Source: Ancylobacter sp. IITR112 (lineage in GTDB: Bacteria > Pseudomonadota > Alphaproteobacteria > Rhizobiales > Xanthobacteraceae). Taken from it: a DNA stretch of 64,000 nucleotides. Below are positions 15,541 through 24,191 of the stretch, piece by piece; position 1 is the stretch's first letter; each line of letters starts with the position of its first letter. A program made the translations under genes and the position numbers. Where the stretch lies: positions 682,001 to 746,000 of the forward strand of contig NZ_JBGCUS010000001.1 in the NCBI RefSeq assembly GCF_041415945.1. Direction: 5' to 3'. The notes beneath the pieces are model-generated. The model saw nothing but the letters and a program-made list of their open reading frames with translations. It made no database searches and was not told the DNA's origin.

Positions 15541-16908
15541 TCACTCCGCCGCGTCGCGCAGGCCGGCCGGCACCGAGGCGCGGGCGATCTCGCCGACATC
15601 CGCCAGCTCCGGCAGGCGCCAGCACAGGGCCATCAGCCGCTCGGTCACCTCGTCGCCGACCACAAGGGCCGACTGGTGGGCGAATTTGCGCGCGAGGTGT
15701 TCGTTGCTCAGCGGCTTCTCGTGGCTGCCGATGGCGCGGTCGATGGTCTTCTCAATCGTCCGGCCGTCGTTTAACTGCACCTCGATCACCACCGAGGCTT
15801 CGTGGATGGAGGTGTCGGAAGTGGCGTCCACCTTGTCGCGCAGGGCGATGATCTCGGGAGCGTTGGCGGCCTCGTCGGTGAAGGCGGTGGGCGAGCCGTC
15901 GCCGCGCAGCAGGGCGCAGGCGGCGGCGTGGAAGACGCTGAACTTGGTCTCCAGCCCGGTCTTGGGCGTGCGCTTGCCGGTGAGTTCCAGCACCAGCGGA
16001 TGGGTGCGCAGGCGCACAGCGGCAATGCGGTTCACCGCGTCGCCCAGTTCCTCGCGCAGCTGCTGGCAGCCGTCGATGGTGGGGTGAATGACGATGCCGC
16101 AGGCGAAGGGCTTGTAGGAGTTGAGCCCGGCTTCCCAGCTTTCGCCCAGCCCGCCGAGGATCTCGTTGTAATCCTGCTTGGTGGAGAGCACATGGGCGAA
16201 GCCGCGCGGCGCCTCGATCGCCTGCAGCGAGCTGTCGAAGCCGGCCTTGGCGAGGAAGGCGGCGAGCGCGCCGTTGCGGGCGGCGACGCCGGGATGCAGG
16301 CTCTTGCACATGGTGCCGAACATTTCGCGCAGCCCCGAGGCCTGCGTCGCGGCGATGCCGAGCGCCCAGGTCATCTTGGTGGCGTCAAGCTTCAGCATGT
16401 GGCCAACGGCGGCGGCGGCGCCGAACACGCCGGTCGTGCCGGTGATGTGCCAGCCGCGATCGTAATGTTCGGGGTAGACGCTGTTGCCGATGCGGCATTC
16501 GACCTCGACGCCGACGACCAGCGCGGCGAGGAAGTCGGCACCGGTCATCGGCTGATATTCCGCCGCCGCCAGCAAGGCGGAAGCGACCGGGCCGGCGGGG
16601 TGGATGATGGTCTTCAGATGGGTGTCGTCATAGTCCAGCACATGCGAGGAGATGCCGTTGATCAGCGCCGCGTTCGGCACATCGAGCCGCTCGCCGCGCC
16701 CGAGGACGGTCGCCTGCGGCTTGCCGGCGAAGGGCGAGATTCCGGCCAGCGCGCGGTCCACCGTCTCATGCCGGGCGCCGCCGACGGCGCAGCCCGCCCA
16801 GTTGAAGAAGGTGCGCACGCCCTCGGCCTGTACGGAAGCGGGAATGTCGGCGAGCCTGCAGCCGACGATCCAGGCGGCGAGCTGGCGGGTAACGTCTGTC
16901 GTGGACAT
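15541..16908 (-). CDS. MmgE/PrpD family protein B
   Basis: A 455-residue paralogue of the protein at 7832-9259. It has HVLDYDDTHLKTIIHPAGP, where Asp, Thr and His fall close to the spacing in cis-aconitate decarboxylase, and TMCKSLHPGVAARNG with the family lysine, then IVIHPTIDG with a late histidine. It lacks the loop insertion seen in paralogue A, so the two are probably not redundant. Reaction could be dehydration, decarboxylation or epimerisation of a polycarboxylate. The ATG at 16908 follows AAGGAGAACAG. It is 11 bases after the SDR stop and 5 bases before the next dehydrogenase, within one operon. Confidence 0.9.
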   Translation of the reverse strand: MSTTDVTRQLAAWIVGCRLADIPASVQAEGVRTFFNWAGCAVGGARHETVDRALAGISPFAGKPQATVLGRGERLDVPNAALINGISSHVLDYDDTHLKTIIHPAGPVASALLAAAEYQPMTGADFLAALVVGVEVECRIGNSVYPEHYDRGWHITGTTGVFGAAAAVGHMLKLDATKMTWALGIAATQASGLREMFGTMCKSLHPGVAARNGALAAFLAKAGFDSSLQAIEAPRGFAHVLSTKQDYNEILGGLGESWEAGLNSYKPFACGIVIHPTIDGCQQLREELGDAVNRIAAVRLRTHPLVLELTGKRTPKTGLETKFSVFHAAACALLRGDGSPTAFTDEAANAPEIIALRDKVDATSDTSIHEASVVIEVQLNDGRTIEKTIDRAIGSHEKPLSNEHLARKFAHQSALVVGDEVTERLMALCWRLPELADVGEIARASVPAGLRDAAE

Positions 16909-16919
16909 TCTGTTCTCCT

Positions 16920-17714
16920 TTAAACGAGGCCGCGCGCGATGCCGCCGTCGACATTGATGGATTGGCCGGTGATGTAGCTGGCGAGCGGGCTGGCGAGCCA
17001 CGCGACCATGACCGCGATCTCTTCCGGCTCGGCGAAGCGCTTCAGCGGGATTTCGTGTGAGAATTCGGCGTAGATCTCGTCCACCGGCACGCCGCGCTCG
17101 GCGGCCATCTTGGTGGCGCGGTTGATCCAGAGCGCGGTCTTGGTGCGGCCGGGCCCGACCGCGTTGATGCGGATGCCCTTCTCGCCCAGCTCCAGCGCCA
17201 GCGTCTTGACCAGGCCGAGCAGCCCGGCCTTGTGGACATTGGTCATGATCTGGTGGGCATAGGGCATCTTCGCGGCTGCCGCGCCGAGCGTGACCACGGC
17301 CGGGGCGTCGCCCACCACCAGCAGGGGCAGGGCGGCGCGCACGCTGCGGACGGTGGAGAGCACGTTGAATTCGTAGCTCGCCAGCCAGTCTTCATCGCTC
17401 AGCGTGTCGAAATCCGCCCTCACGCTGCCGCCGACCGCGCTGACGAGGATGTCAAGCGCCCCCCAGCGGCGGCGGGCCTCGCCCATCAGCGTCTCGGCGG
17501 CGCCGGCGTCTTTGACCACGTCGGCGACGAACACATCCGGCGCGCGGCCGGTGGCCGCTTCGAGGCGGGCGCAGGCGGCGTCGAGATTATCGCGGCTGCG
17601 CGAGGCGATGAGCACCTGCGCGCCTTCGCGCAGCAGGATGGCGGCGGTGGCCTCGCCAATACCGTAGCTGCCGCCGACGATGACGGCGCGGCGGCTGTCA
17701 AACCCCAGATTCAT
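16920..17714 (-). CDS. short-chain dehydrogenase/reductase-fold protein lacking catalytic Ser and Tyr
   Basis: A 264-residue Rossmann protein. The nucleotide loop is VGGSYGIG (residues 13-20), in place of TGxxxGIG. Asn117 and Lys162 of the classical tetrad are present, but the Ser position is Ala145 and the Tyr position is Thr158 (MTNVHKAG), and the NNAG motif reads SAVGG. The C-terminal end GQSINVDGGIA is normal. It may use another chemistry (isomerase, dehydratase or binding role) or be a degraded reductase; intact length and operon position argue against simple decay. Its start overlaps the AbrB stop by 17 bases and it is followed by MmgE/PrpD B. Confidence 0.85.
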   Translation of the reverse strand: MNLGFDSRRAVIVGGSYGIGEATAAILLREGAQVLIASRSRDNLDAACARLEAATGRAPDVFVADVVKDAGAAETLMGEARRRWGALDILVSAVGGSVRADFDTLSDEDWLASYEFNVLSTVRSVRAALPLLVVGDAPAVVTLGAAAAKMPYAHQIMTNVHKAGLLGLVKTLALELGEKGIRINAVGPGRTKTALWINRATKMAAERGVPVDEIYAEFSHEIPLKRFAEPEEIAVMVAWLASPLASYITGQSINVDGGIARGLV

Positions 17715-18816
17715 AATGGCTCCTCAGCACGAAGCGGTAAATTCGGAACACGATCAGGATGGTCGACGAGATCACCGCGATGCGGACGATGTGAAAGGCG
17801 GTCACCAGCTCGGCATCGGCGTGCATCGCCTTGGCGGTGAGCACCATTTCGGTGATCGCCGCCGGGGCGAGGGCAAGAAAGCTGGTGGTCAGCGGCAGGC
17901 CGGTGGCGAGCGACAGCGCTTCCGCCCCGAGCGCGGCGGCGAGGATGAGCAGCACGCCGATCAGCAGGCCAGCGGCGGCGACGCGCGGCAGCCGCACGAA
18001 CAAATCGCGCCGGAACCGCATGCTCAGCCACACCCCGATCATGACCTGAGCGGCGATGATGAGGACGCCCGGCACCGCGACATTGAGCAGGCCCGAGGCG
18101 CCGAGCGCGGCGCTCGGCAGCAGCGAGCCGAGCAGCCACGGATTGGGGATCACGGTCGGGCGCAGCGCCTGCGCGCCGAGATAGGCGATGACAAGGCCGA
18201 GGGCGAGCAGGAGAAGGTCGTGTGAGGCGGTGGGGTCGACCGTGTTGACGTTTCCGGCCTCGCCGAAGGCGAACACCATGAACGGCACGATGCTCACCAC
18301 CGTCGTCACCCGCAGCGCGTGGACGATGGAGACGGCATTGGTGTCGCCGCCGCGCGCCGCCGCCACCACCGCCATATCGGCCATGCCGCCGGCAGCGGTG
18401 GCGAAGAAGGCGGTGGTCGCGTCGATGCGCGCCAGCGGGCGCATGATCAGCGCGCCGATAAAGGTGGCGAGGATGATGTAGAGCGTCGCCGCCAGCATCG
18501 CCGGCAGCAATTCCAGCGACACCAGCAGCAGATGCGGGGTGAAGCGCATGCCGATGGCGAGACCGACAATAACCTGGCCGATTTCGCGCAAATGCCAGCC
18601 GGCCTGCAGCGGCACGCCGGAGACGTTCAGCACGCCGCAGACGAAAAGCGGGCCGAGCATCCAGGGCAGCGGAATATGGATGAGCGAGGCGGCATAGCCA
18701 GCAGCGGCGGCGAGGCTGTAGGTGCCGACAAGACGCAGCCCGGTCCGGTGCCAGGCGCGGCCGGCGTTGGCGGTGTCAGGCTCGCCCGGCCCGGGCAGTT
18801 CAGGGGGCGCCGCCAT
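17698..18816 (-). CDS. AbrB-family integral membrane protein
   Basis: A 372-residue polytopic protein, about ten hydrophobic segments, of the AbrB/ammonia-monooxygenase-associated family (PF05145). It shows the internal duplication typical of the family: two halves each with a Gly/Pro-rich motif, IPLPWMLGPLFVCGV near residue 55 and IPNPWLLGSLLPSA near 235. Members are thought to be transporters and are often near tricarboxylate transporter genes. Start: the ATG at 18816 gives family length, but its ribosome site is weak; an extension to 19254 would cross operators and is rejected. It is the first gene of the minus-strand operon and divergent from tctC. Confidence 0.8.
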   Translation of the reverse strand: MAAPPELPGPGEPDTANAGRAWHRTGLRLVGTYSLAAAAGYAASLIHIPLPWMLGPLFVCGVLNVSGVPLQAGWHLREIGQVIVGLAIGMRFTPHLLLVSLELLPAMLAATLYIILATFIGALIMRPLARIDATTAFFATAAGGMADMAVVAAARGGDTNAVSIVHALRVTTVVSIVPFMVFAFGEAGNVNTVDPTASHDLLLLALGLVIAYLGAQALRPTVIPNPWLLGSLLPSAALGASGLLNVAVPGVLIIAAQVMIGVWLSMRFRRDLFVRLPRVAAAGLLIGVLLILAAALGAEALSLATGLPLTTSFLALAPAAITEMVLTAKAMHADAELVTAFHIVRIAVISSTILIVFRIYRFVLRSHYESGV

Positions 18817-19008
18817 CAGCCGACTGCAGATCCGGCGGCGGGCCCAGCACCAGCCGCGCCACGCCGCGCGGGACAGGAGGCCGGTATGCGGCGGTGGCGC
18901 GGGTGATCGGGCATGGGGCCTCCCCGACTGGCGGTGGTGGGTGACGCCCCTCGCGCAGCGGAGCGTTCCGCCGGCCGGGCATGGGCGGATAGAGACATTG
19001 CTAATGAA

Positions 19009-19023
19009 AACTGTCAACAGATT
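19009..19023. promoter_or_regulatory. GntR-type operator copy 4
   Basis: AACTGTCAACAGATT. Its complement is identical over 15 bases to the copy at 19186-19200. It lies 193 bases upstream of the AbrB start. Confidence 0.7.
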
Positions 19024-19185
19024 AGCCGGGTGGCGAGCCATGCCGCTGCGGCAGCGGGCAAGCCGGATCACCCGCGTGATCGGCTCGTTTGAAGCCATGA
19101 TAAGCCTTGGAATACCTGGGGAGAGCCGTGTTGCCGCCGCCGCCGCACGGGAGCGCTCCCCCGCCGCTGAGCAAACTTTGCGGCA

Positions 19186-19200
19186 AATCTGTTGACAGTT
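19186..19200. promoter_or_regulatory. GntR-type operator copy 5
   Basis: AATCTGTTGACAGTT, about 98 bases upstream of the tctC start. The core CTGTTGACAG has perfect CTGT/ACAG arms. Confidence 0.7.
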
Positions 19201-19298
19201 GACGGAGGGCGGGACAGTCTTCCCCCGCCCAATCCACATGTGTCGGCCGCTCATGGGCCGCCGGCCGAAGCAGCCAGATGGAACGGCGGGAGGAAAAC

Positions 19299-20294
19299 AT
19301 GACCCATTTCACACGCAGAGACGTTTTCAGGATGTCGGCGGGCGGCATTGCCGTCGCCTCCGGCATGGTCGCCATGCCGTCCATCCTGCGCGCCGCGACC
19401 TATCCGAGCCGTCCGATCAACGTGATCGTGCCCTTCGCCACCGGCGGCTACAATGACCGGCTGTCGCGCGCCTTCATGCCCTATCTGGAGCAGGAGCTCG
19501 GCCAGCCGCTCGTCATCGTCAACAAGCCCGGCGCCGGCACGCAGCTCGGCAATTCCTATGCGCTGAATCAGCCGGCGGACGGCTATTCGATCCTGTGCAC
19601 CTCGGCGGCGCCCTATATTCCGCTCACCGTGCTGCTGCAGAACGCGCCCTACAAGGTCGACGACTTCACCATGATCAACCTGCCGTCGCGCGATTACACG
19701 CTGGCGGCGACCTCGTCCGGCGGACCGGTCAAGAGCTTCGCCGAGGTAATCGAGAAGCTGAAGAAGGACCCGTCCAGCCTCAGCATCGGCGTACAGCCGG
19801 CCTCGGCTGACTATGCCAATATGGTGCTGGCCTTCCAGGCGGCGGGCATCGACCCGTCCAAGCTGCGCATCGTCACCTATGATGGCGGCGGGCCGGCCCG
19901 CAACGCCACCGCCGGCGCCCAGGTCGATGTCGGCTTCGTCGGCGGCGAGGGCTTCCTGCCGCTCAAGTCGAAAATCCGCCCGCTCGCCATCTTCGCCGCC
20001 GAGACGGTGGACTGGTACCCGGATGCGCCGCTGATCGGCGCGAGCGGCCTCAAGACCGACTTCGTCGAGGGGTCGCAGCGCGGCTGGGCAGTGACCACCA
20101 AGCTGAAGAACGAACATCCCGATATCTTCAAGACCCTCGTAATGGCGACAGAGAAGGCGAGCAAGAACCCGAAGGCGATCGAGACACTGAAGCTGCAGGA
20201 ACTGGCTACCACCTGGTACGGGCCGGAAGCCTCCAACAAGGCTTATCTCGACAACGCCGCCAAGATGGCGAAATACGTCGACCTGCTGAAATAG
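19299..20294 (+). CDS. tctC: tripartite tricarboxylate transporter substrate-binding protein
   Basis: A 331-residue periplasmic binding protein of the Bug/TctC family. The N-terminus has a twin-arginine-like signal (TRRDVFRMSAGGIAVASG, ending near ILRAA), then YPSRPINVIVPFATGG, the typical family start, where the loop binds a substrate carboxylate. It captures a carboxylic acid for the TctAB permease. The ATG at 19299 follows GGGAGGAAAAC; an ATG 21 bases earlier lacks a site. It is first in tctC-tctB-tctA, under operator copy 5. Confidence 0.93.
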   Translation: MTHFTRRDVFRMSAGGIAVASGMVAMPSILRAATYPSRPINVIVPFATGGYNDRLSRAFMPYLEQELGQPLVIVNKPGAGTQLGNSYALNQPADGYSILCTSAAPYIPLTVLLQNAPYKVDDFTMINLPSRDYTLAATSSGGPVKSFAEVIEKLKKDPSSLSIGVQPASADYANMVLAFQAAGIDPSKLRIVTYDGGGPARNATAGAQVDVGFVGGEGFLPLKSKIRPLAIFAAETVDWYPDAPLIGASGLKTDFVEGSQRGWAVTTKLKNEHPDIFKTLVMATEKASKNPKAIETLKLQELATTWYGPEASNKAYLDNAAKMAKYVDLLK

Positions 20295-20367
20295 GCCGCA
20301 TCAAGGGAAGGCGCGGCGCCACACCGCGCCCGCCTTCCTCTCCTCCCTCTGACGTATGGAGAAGAAG

Positions 20368-20868
20368 ATGCGCATCGGTCGGCACAGCTATGCCATCGAC
20401 TATGGCCATCTCGCGCTCATCACCTTCATCGCGGCCGTCGTGTTCTGGTATCTGCTCGATGCCCGCAGCGTGTCGCTGAGCGTGAACAACCTTCTGCTGG
20501 TGCAGCCGGTCGCGCTGTTCGCGCTCGCCATGTACCTGTTCATTCTGCCGCAGTGCTTCCACAAGGTGGAGGAGCGCGGGGCGGAAGTCGCCGATTCCGA
20601 CAAGGACCCGCTTGACGAGAGCCTCCCGATGGAGCGCTCGGACGTGGTCCGCATCGCCGCGCTCAGCATCTCGCTGGGCCTGATGGTGTTCCTTCTGGAG
20701 CCGCTCGGCTTCGATCTCTCCATGTTCCTCTTCGCCGTCGCCGCGATGGTGATCTGCGGCGAGAGACGGCCGGTGCGGGTGGTTCTGTATTCGGCCGCCG
20801 TGACGCTGGTGGCGATCTACGGCTTCCGCGCCATGATTCCCTATCCCATGCCCACCCTGCTTCTGTGA
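20368..20868 (+). CDS. tctB: tripartite tricarboxylate transporter small membrane subunit
   Basis: A 166-residue membrane protein with four predicted hydrophobic helices, of the TctB family. It pairs with TctA in the inner membrane. The ATG at 20368 has GGAGAAG directly upstream; an ATG at 20356 would add four residues but lacks a site. It lies between the binding protein and TctA, 9 bases from the latter. Confidence 0.9.
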   Translation: MRIGRHSYAIDYGHLALITFIAAVVFWYLLDARSVSLSVNNLLLVQPVALFALAMYLFILPQCFHKVEERGAEVADSDKDPLDESLPMERSDVVRIAALSISLGLMVFLLEPLGFDLSMFLFAVAAMVICGERRPVRVVLYSAAVTLVAIYGFRAMIPYPMPTLLL

Positions 20869-20877
20869 GGCGCGACG

Positions 20878-22452
20878 ATGATCGACATTTCCGCCTTCCA
20901 GGAGGCACTAGGCATCATGTTCTCTTCGGTCGGGTCGTGGGGATGGATCGTCCCCGGCCTGATCATCGGCCTCGTCTTCGCGGCGATACCCGGCATTTCG
21001 ATCACCATGGCGATGGCGATCGTGCTGCCGATGTCGCTCTACATGGATTTCTTCTCCGCCATCGTCTTCCTAACCTCGGTCTATACCGGGGCGGGATTCG
21101 GCGGCTCGGTGCCAGCGATCCTGATGAACATACCCGGCACGCCCTCGTCCTTCGCCACGACCTTCGATGGCTATGCCATGTCGCAGAAGGGCGAGCACAA
21201 CGAGGCGCTTGGCTATGCGCTGTTCGCCTCCACCTTGTGCGGCATTTTCGGCTATGTGCTGCTGCTGCTCGTGCTGGAACCGCTCGCCGATATCGTGCTG
21301 CGCATCGGCCCGCTGGAAATGTTCGCGGTGGCGATCTGGGGCATGCTGCTGCTGGGTTCGCTCGGCTCCACCTATATAAGCCGGGGTCTGCTCGCCGCCG
21401 CGCTGGGCATCCTGCTCGGCACGGTGGGCATGAACACGGCCGGCTTCACCCGGGGTACGCTCGGCATTCCGCAACTGCTTGACGGCATCGCCCCCATCCC
21501 GGCGATGATCGGCCTGCTGGCGGCCAGCCAGTTGCTCGGTCTCGCCGGGCGCGACTACATCATCGAAGCCGATGGCGCGCGCGATGTCAGCCTGCGCAAG
21601 ATCCTGAAGGGCTGCTGGGGCACGCTGAAATATCCCGGCGTGCTGCTGCGCGGCTCGGTCATCGGCATCGTCATCGGCGCCGTGCCGGGCGTCGGCTCCT
21701 CCATCGGCAATCTGATCTCCTATGCCGAAACCAAGCGGACCGCCAAGGACAGCGCCAGTTTCGGCAAGGGCAATCCGAAGGGCGTGATCGCGGCGGAATC
21801 GGCGGTGGCGAGCGGCGAGGGCGGCTCCATGGCCACAATGCTGGCCCTCGGCATTCCCGGCGGCGGCGCGACCGCGATCCTGATCGCCGCCTTCATGATG
21901 CACAATATCGTGCCCGGCCCGAGCTTCATCGAGACGCAGAAGCCGATGGCCTACGCCATCATCCTCAACAATATGGTTCAGGCGGTGGTGCTGCTGGTGG
22001 TCGGCATCGGCTTCATCTACGCCGCCACCAACGTCATGAAGGTGCGCACCCGCTATGTGCTGCCGGCGATCCTCGTCATCGCCACGCTCGGCACCTATGC
22101 GGTGACGGGCGAGGTGTCGGGTCCGATCACGCTGTTCGTCTTCGCCATGCTCGGCTTTGCGCTCAACCGCTACCAGTACCCGGTGCCGGCGGTGGTGGTC
22201 GGCATCCTGCTCGGACGCATGCTGGAGACGGAGTTCCTGCGCTCCTACCAGCTCTCGGCCGGCCATCCGCTCTATATTCTGGAGCGGCCGGGAGCGATGG
22301 CGATCTTCGTCATCATGTTCGCCTCGCTCGCCATGACGGCCTGGGGTAAACGCAAGCAGAACCGGGCGGAAGCGGCCGAAGCGCGGGCGATGGAGAAGCT
22401 GCGCGACGAGGCGGCGGCCAATGCCGCCCACACGACGCCGAGCAAGGGCTGA
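20878..22452 (+). CDS. tctA: tripartite tricarboxylate transporter large permease
   Basis: A 524-residue permease with about 11-12 membrane segments, TctA family. The duplicated signature is visible in GAGFGGSVPAILMNIPGTPSS (about 60-80) and in SGEGGSMATMLALGIPGGGATAI (about 305-327). It imports the acid delivered by TctC using an ion gradient. This operon has no two-component tctDE genes; control is probably by the GntR protein through operator copy 5. It ends in a strong terminator. Confidence 0.95.
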   Translation: MIDISAFQEALGIMFSSVGSWGWIVPGLIIGLVFAAIPGISITMAMAIVLPMSLYMDFFSAIVFLTSVYTGAGFGGSVPAILMNIPGTPSSFATTFDGYAMSQKGEHNEALGYALFASTLCGIFGYVLLLLVLEPLADIVLRIGPLEMFAVAIWGMLLLGSLGSTYISRGLLAAALGILLGTVGMNTAGFTRGTLGIPQLLDGIAPIPAMIGLLAASQLLGLAGRDYIIEADGARDVSLRKILKGCWGTLKYPGVLLRGSVIGIVIGAVPGVGSSIGNLISYAETKRTAKDSASFGKGNPKGVIAAESAVASGEGGSMATMLALGIPGGGATAILIAAFMMHNIVPGPSFIETQKPMAYAIILNNMVQAVVLLVVGIGFIYAATNVMKVRTRYVLPAILVIATLGTYAVTGEVSGPITLFVFAMLGFALNRYQYPVPAVVVGILLGRMLETEFLRSYQLSAGHPLYILERPGAMAIFVIMFASLAMTAWGKRKQNRAEAAEARAMEKLRDEAAANAAHTTPSKG

Positions 22453-22480
22453 GACGCTCGCGTCCGGCGACGGCTTGCGG

Positions 22481-22507
22481 AAGGGCGGGTGCGAACCCGC
22501 CCTTTAT
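22481..22507 (+). terminator. tctA terminator
   Basis: Perfect 10-bp stem AAGGGCGGGT/ACCCGCCCTT with a GCGA tetraloop at 22481-22504, followed by TTATC. It starts 28 bases after the tctA stop. Confidence 0.85.
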
Positions 22508-22541
22508 CGTCGGTGGGCGCCGGTGCGTCTCCGGACCGACG

Positions 22542-22570
22542 AAAACCCCTCCCGCTGGCAGCGGAAGGGG
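22542..22570 (-). terminator. rhodanese-gene terminator
   Basis: An 11-bp stem with one mismatch, 22546-22556 with 22560-22570, followed on the minus strand by TTTTC. It lies 31 bases after the stop of the rhodanese gene. Confidence 0.75.
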
Positions 22571-22601
22571 TGAGGGAGGCCCGGCGTCGGTCGGGGAAAG
22601 C

Positions 22602-24191
22602 TCAGGCAGGTGCGGGCACCGGCACCCAGCCGAAGGCGTCGCGCTCGGCCTCATCGAGCTGGTGAACAAGGCCCATCTCCCAGGCGAGATACTGCCGGGA
22701 GGCTTCCGCATTGCCGTCATGGCGGTCATGCACGAACCACACCCGGTCGCGCGCCTCCTCCCGGCTCATGCGCCGGCGCACGCACTCGACCGGCCAGCCG
22801 GCCTGCGCGCAGGCCGCGGCATCGGCCGGCAGCCAGCGGGCGGAAAGGCCGGCGGCGCGGAGATCGGCGGCGGAGCCGGCCACCGCTTGCGCCTCCCCGA
22901 GCAGGATCGCCCGGCGCGCGCCTTTCGGGAGGGCGGCGGGAAGATCGCCGCGCAGCAGCCAGCGGGCGCCATCGAGCCGCCACGCCTCCCACTCGGTGGA
23001 GGGGCGCAGATCGAGCACCGGCACGCCATCCTGCGCCAGGCGCCACGCCGCCCGTGCGTCAATCGCGGGAGGCGGGGCGGGGGTCTTCAGCGCGGTCGCT
23101 GGAACGGTGGGGACGTCGGTTTCCTCGGCATCATCAAGCGCCAGCACATACGTCTCGAAGCCGAGCGCGCGCAGGAACAGCGCCGCGAGCGCGGCGCGCA
23201 GCCCGGTATCGTCCATCAGGATGAGGCGCGCATGGCGCACGCCGACATACTGGTCGGTCGCCTGAATCAGCTGGCCAGCGAGGGCCGGAATAGCGCCCGG
23301 CACCGGCCGCGCCGCCCGCTCCTCGGCGCTGCGCAGGTCGAACAGGAAAGGGGTACGGCCGGGCTCGGCCACAAGCCGTTCCGCCTCCGCCACGGTGACG
23401 CGCGGCACTTGCGCGGTATCTGCCAGGCGCCGAGCGCGGGTGCGGCTCATCTGCGCCTGCGCGCCGTCAAGCGGCGGCAGCGGATCGGCCGTCGCGCCGC
23501 GATCGAGCGGCAGGCCGGCGAGCGCCCAGCCCTGGGTGCCGTTCTCCAGCGCATAGACCGGGTTGCGCACGCCGATGGCGCGCAGGGTCAGTGCGCCGAT
23601 GATGCCCCGTGTGCGCCCGGCGCAGGTGATGACGATCGGCGTCGCCGCGTCCCCCACGGCGGTGTCGAGGCGGTGGGCGAGTTCGCCATTGGGCAGGCAA
23701 CGGGCGCCATCTATTCGCATCTTGGCGTATTCCGCCGGCGGGCGAGCATCGAACAAGGCATGCGCGCGTCCCTCGCGCCGCCATTGCGCCAGCGTGGCGG
23801 CGTCGATCATCTCAGGGCGATGATCGTGCTCCAGCAATTCGCCCAGCGTCTTGCTCGGCACATTGACCCCGGCGAAGACACCGAACCCCGCCGCCGCCCA
23901 GGCGGGAAGACCGCCATCGACAAGGGCGATGTCGCTGTAGCCGCAGGCGGCGAGCCGCCGCGCGGCTTTCTCGGCGATGCCGTCGCCATCGTCGATCAGC
24001 AGGATCGGGCAGTCAGCACGCGGCACCAGCGCGAGCGAGGTGGCTTCCAGCCGGCTGAACGGGCAGGGCACAGCGAAGAGCGGGTGCCCCTCGCCAAACG
24101 CTGCCGCCTCGCGCACATCGAGAAAGGCGATTTCCCCGCCTTCGTGCAGGCGGGCCTTCGCCGCCGCCGCCGTCACCACCTCCACGCTCAT
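22602..24191 (-). CDS. four-domain rhodanese-like sulfurtransferase
   Basis: A 529-residue cytosolic protein made of four consecutive rhodanese-like domains (about 5-105, 125-235, 265-355, 375-455) and a C-terminal tail. Only domain 2 keeps an active-site cysteine, Cys190 in the loop CAGRTRG; the matching loops of domains 1, 3 and 4 read DDGDG, MDDTG and LGEAQ. So one catalytic and three probably structural or regulatory domains. Rhodaneses move sulfane sulfur between thiols, but the natural donor here is unknown. Its ATG overlaps the TGA of the dehalogenase-like gene (ATGA), so they are translationally coupled under operator copy 6. Confidence 0.9.
   Translation of the reverse strand: MSVEVVTAAAAKARLHEGGEIAFLDVREAAAFGEGHPLFAVPCPFSRLEATSLALVPRADCPILLIDDGDGIAEKAARRLAACGYSDIALVDGGLPAWAAAGFGVFAGVNVPSKTLGELLEHDHRPEMIDAATLAQWRREGRAHALFDARPPAEYAKMRIDGARCLPNGELAHRLDTAVGDAATPIVITCAGRTRGIIGALTLRAIGVRNPVYALENGTQGWALAGLPLDRGATADPLPPLDGAQAQMSRTRARRLADTAQVPRVTVAEAERLVAEPGRTPFLFDLRSAEERAARPVPGAIPALAGQLIQATDQYVGVRHARLILMDDTGLRAALAALFLRALGFETYVLALDDAEETDVPTVPATALKTPAPPPAIDARAAWRLAQDGVPVLDLRPSTEWEAWRLDGARWLLRGDLPAALPKGARRAILLGEAQAVAGSAADLRAAGLSARWLPADAAACAQAGWPVECVRRRMSREEARDRVWFVHDRHDGNAEASRQYLAWEMGLVHQLDEAERDAFGWVPVPAPA

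Larger units (their letters stand above)
18817..19298. other. 482-bp divergent control region between AbrB and TTT operons
   Basis: Non-coding as far as I can see. It carries two inverted, 15-base-identical copies of the regulon palindrome, 19009-19023 and 19186-19200, one near each transcription unit, with 162 bases between them. Such spacing would permit looping by a dimeric regulator; that is inference. Confidence 0.65.

Noticed and set aside
18817..19254. N-terminal extension of the AbrB-family gene
   Set aside because: It would more than double the soluble N-terminus, has low-complexity Arg/Ser/Pro sequence and passes through both regulon palindromes.
19299..22452. Citrate-specific tctCBA with a two-component system
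   Set aside because: No tctDE genes are present and the binding-protein family has very wide specificity, so citrate cannot be claimed.
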